DNA of 33,621 nucleotides, from assembly GCF_003268275.1 (NCBI RefSeq), contig NZ_QLYR01000015.1, forward strand, positions 1-33,621, in the 5' to 3' direction. The DNA comes from Hydrogeniiclostridium mannosilyticum. GTDB lineage: Bacteria; Bacillota; Clostridia; Oscillospirales; Acutalibacteraceae. Both the position numbers and the translations under genes were made by a program. Below the pieces are notes generated by a model that saw only the letters and a list, made by a program, of their open reading frames with translations, did not search any database and was not told the DNA's origin. Positions 31,827-33,621 of this stretch are shown in pieces. Positions within the stretch are counted from its first letter, which is position 1, and each line of letters starts with the position of its first letter.

Positions 31827-33621
31827 TCAAACCTCCATAATAATAGGGAGAATCATGGGGCTGCGTCTGGTACGGTCATACAGCAATCTGGAAATGCCGT
31901 CCTTAATCCTTGTTTTGATCGTGCCCCACTCATGGATATTCCCCTGGGCGCATTCGTTGATAATATCCTGAACCAGGGCCTTGGTCTCGTCCAGAAGCGG
32001 CTCGGACTCCCGCACATAGACAAAACCCCTTGAAACCACATCCGGGCCTGCGACCAGCTCGCCCGTAGCCAGGGAAATGGTGCAAACTACAACGATGAGG
32101 CCGTCCTCGCCCAGGTGCTTGCGGTCCCGCAGCACTATGCTGCCCACGTCGCCGACCCCCAGGCCGTCGACCAGCACCCGGCCGGCCGGAACCGTCCCCG
32201 CATTGCGCAGGAACGCTTCGTTGATTTCCACCACGTCGCCGATATCGCCGATATAGATATTGGCGCTGGACATGCCCATGGCTTTCGCCACCCCGGCGTG
32301 CTTTTGCAGCATTTTCTGCTCGCCGTGCACCGGAATGAAATATTTCGGCTTTACAATGCCGTGGATGATCTTCAGCTCATCCTGGCAGGCATGCCCGGAG
32401 ACATGCACTTCGTACATCGACTCATAAACAACCTCGCAGCCGCGCTTAAGCAGCTCGTCTACAACGTTGCCGACGGTTTTTTCGTTGCCGGGAATCGGCC
32501 GGGCCGAAATGATGATAAAGTCGCCCGGGCCCACCTCCACCTTGCGGTGGTCGGCAAAGGCCATGCGTGCCAGCGCGCTCATGGGCTCCCCTTGGCTGCC
32601 TGTTGTGACCAGCACCACTTTTTCTTTAGGATAACGGTTTAAAAGGTCAATGTCAATCAAAACGCCCTCCGGCACATCCAAGTAGCCAAGCTCCACCGCG
32701 ATGCCCATCACGTTCAGCATCGACCGCCCGGATAGGGCGACCTTTCTGCCGAAGCGCACAGCGCAGTTGATAATCTGCTGTACACGGCTGATATTGGAGG
32801 CAAAGGTCGCAATGATGATGCGGTTATTTTCCGCACGCTGGAACAGGCTTTCAAAGGAGTTGTCCACCATTTTTTCCGTCTTGGTGTAGCCGGGCCGCTC
32901 CGCGTTGGTGGAGTCCGCCATCAGGGCCAGAACCCCCTTCTTGCCAAGCTCCGCGAAACGTGCAAGGTCTATCATCTCCCCCTGTGCCGGGGTGCTGTCG
33001 ATTTTAAAGTCGCCCGTGTGCACAATGACGCCCGCCGGCGAATGAATGGCAAAGCCCACCGCATCCGGGATGGAGTGGTTGACATGGATAAATTCGACCT
33101 TCATGCAGCCAAGCTGAACGGCTCCGCCGGGTTTTACCACATTCAGTTTGACCTTGCCGGTGAGGCCGTGCTCCTTGAGCTTGCCCTCAATCAGCCCCAC
33201 CGTCAGGCGGGTCGCATACACCGGCAGGTTTACACGCTTGAGCAGGTAGGGCAGCGCGCCGATGTGATCCTCGTGCCCGTGCGTAATCACAATGCCGCGG
33301 ATCCTGTCGGCGTTTCTCTCCACAAAGGTAAAATCGGGCAGCACCAGGTCCACGCCCAGCATGTCGCCGTCCGGAAAGGCCATGCCGCAGTCCACAATGA
33401 CCATGTCATTCTCGCACTCAAAAAGCGTAAAGTTTTTACCAACCTCATTCAGGCCGCCCAGGAAATAAACCTTAACAGACGGTTTTACCACCTGATTTTT
33501 TGCCGCTCTGCGGCGCTGCTGCGGCTTCCGCTCCGCCTGCGCTTGAGCCTGCAGCGGCGCCGTGGGCTTCTGTGCCTGCGAAACGCCGGCTGTCCTGCGG
33601 CTGGCAGCCGGACGGCCGGGC
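31827..33621 (-). CDS. rnj: Ribonuclease J, N-terminus cut by the window edge
   Basis: Metallo-beta-lactamase/beta-CASP ribonuclease with 5'-3' exo and endo activity in mRNA decay and rRNA processing. The zinc motif HGHEDHIG is at about residue 71 counted from a GTG at 33491; the beta-CASP domain and C-terminal dimer domain follow to the end. That GTG has no ribosome binding site, and the frame stays open for the remaining 43 codons to the window edge with an Ala/Gln/Pro/Arg-rich stretch (for example ERKPQQRRRAAKNQ). The true start is therefore probably beyond the window, giving a basic disordered extension as seen in other clostridial RNase J proteins. It is followed by gdpP after 67 bp. Confidence 0.95.
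   Translation of the reverse strand, partial: PGRPAASRRTAGVSQAQKPTAPLQAQAQAERKPQQRRRAAKNQVVKPSVKVYFLGGLNEVGKNFTLFECENDMVIVDCGMAFPDGDMLGVDLVLPDFTFVERNADRIRGIVITHGHEDHIGALPYLLKRVNLPVYATRLTVGLIEGKLKEHGLTGKVKLNVVKPGGAVQLGCMKVEFIHVNHSIPDAVGFAIHSPAGVIVHTGDFKIDSTPAQGEMIDLARFAELGKKGVLALMADSTNAERPGYTKTEKMVDNSFESLFQRAENNRIIIATFASNISRVQQIINCAVRFGRKVALSGRSMLNVMGIAVELGYLDVPEGVLIDIDLLNRYPKEKVVLVTTGSQGEPMSALARMAFADHRKVEVGPGDFIIISARPIPGNEKTVGNVVDELLKRGCEVVYESMYEVHVSGHACQDELKIIHGIVKPKYFIPVHGEQKMLQKHAGVAKAMGMSSANIYIGDIGDVVEINEAFLRNAGTVPAGRVLVDGLGVGDVGSIVLRDRKHLGEDGLIVVVCTISLATGELVAGPDVVSRGFVYVRESEPLLDETKALVQDIINECAQGNIHEWGTIKTRIKDGISRLLYDRTRRSPMILPIIMEV

Noticed and set aside
1-33621. tRNA or rRNA genes, CRISPR array, insertion sequence, prophage or integrase attachment site
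   Set aside because: Scanned by eye in all gaps; no cloverleaf, regularly spaced repeats, transposase or integrase was found.

Overview
The window looks like part of the chromosome of a moderately GC-rich Firmicute of class Clostridia, probably a gut Oscillospirales or Christensenellales-type organism. The reasons are the gene order rnj-gdpP-rplI-dnaB-tilS-hpt-ftsH, a BofA homologue that implies a sporulation lineage, a DUF4364 protein, and a clostridial-type topoisomerase IV pair. The family-level placement is a guess. I saw no rRNA, tRNA, CRISPR array, insertion sequence or phage gene.

Region A (1-10700) is a carbohydrate-use locus. It holds two LplB/YtcP-type sugar ABC permeases and a large lipoprotein solute-binding protein on the + strand. 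A GNAT acetyltransferase, a GH127 beta-L-arabinofuranosidase-like enzyme, a NiaR/NiaX niacin module and an AraC-type regulator follow on the - strand. A GH2 glycosidase is divergent from araC. There is no ABC ATPase gene, so a shared ATPase encoded elsewhere is likely. The araC, GH2 and GH127 promoter regions share an exact 11-mer, a candidate operator. The niacin pair sits inside the sugar locus with its own strong promoter, overlapped by a palindrome just after the -10.

Region B (10700-15750) has three separate units: an EF-G/Tet(M)-like ribosomal-protection GTPase with a histidine-rich domain IV loop, an aldo/keto reductase-fold protein that carries two 4Fe-4S motifs but lacks the usual catalytic Tyr and Lys, and an XRE regulator followed by a DUF4364 protein. 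The last pair lies behind a roughly 490-bp AT-rich leader with two candidate promoters.

Region C (15750-33621) is housekeeping, all on the - strand: yaaL-bofA, secG-rnr, parE-parC, and a long operon running from RNase J (cut by the right edge) through gdpP, rplI, dnaB, tilS and hpt to ftsH, closed by an intrinsic terminator. It covers RNA decay, c-di-AMP turnover, translation, replication, tRNA modification, purine salvage and membrane proteolysis.

Most genes are ordinary core genes. The best candidates for something under-described are the Tet-like GTPase, the catalytically altered iron-sulfur aldo/keto reductase, the sugar locus with its shared operator, and the gdpP-rplI junction RNA structure.
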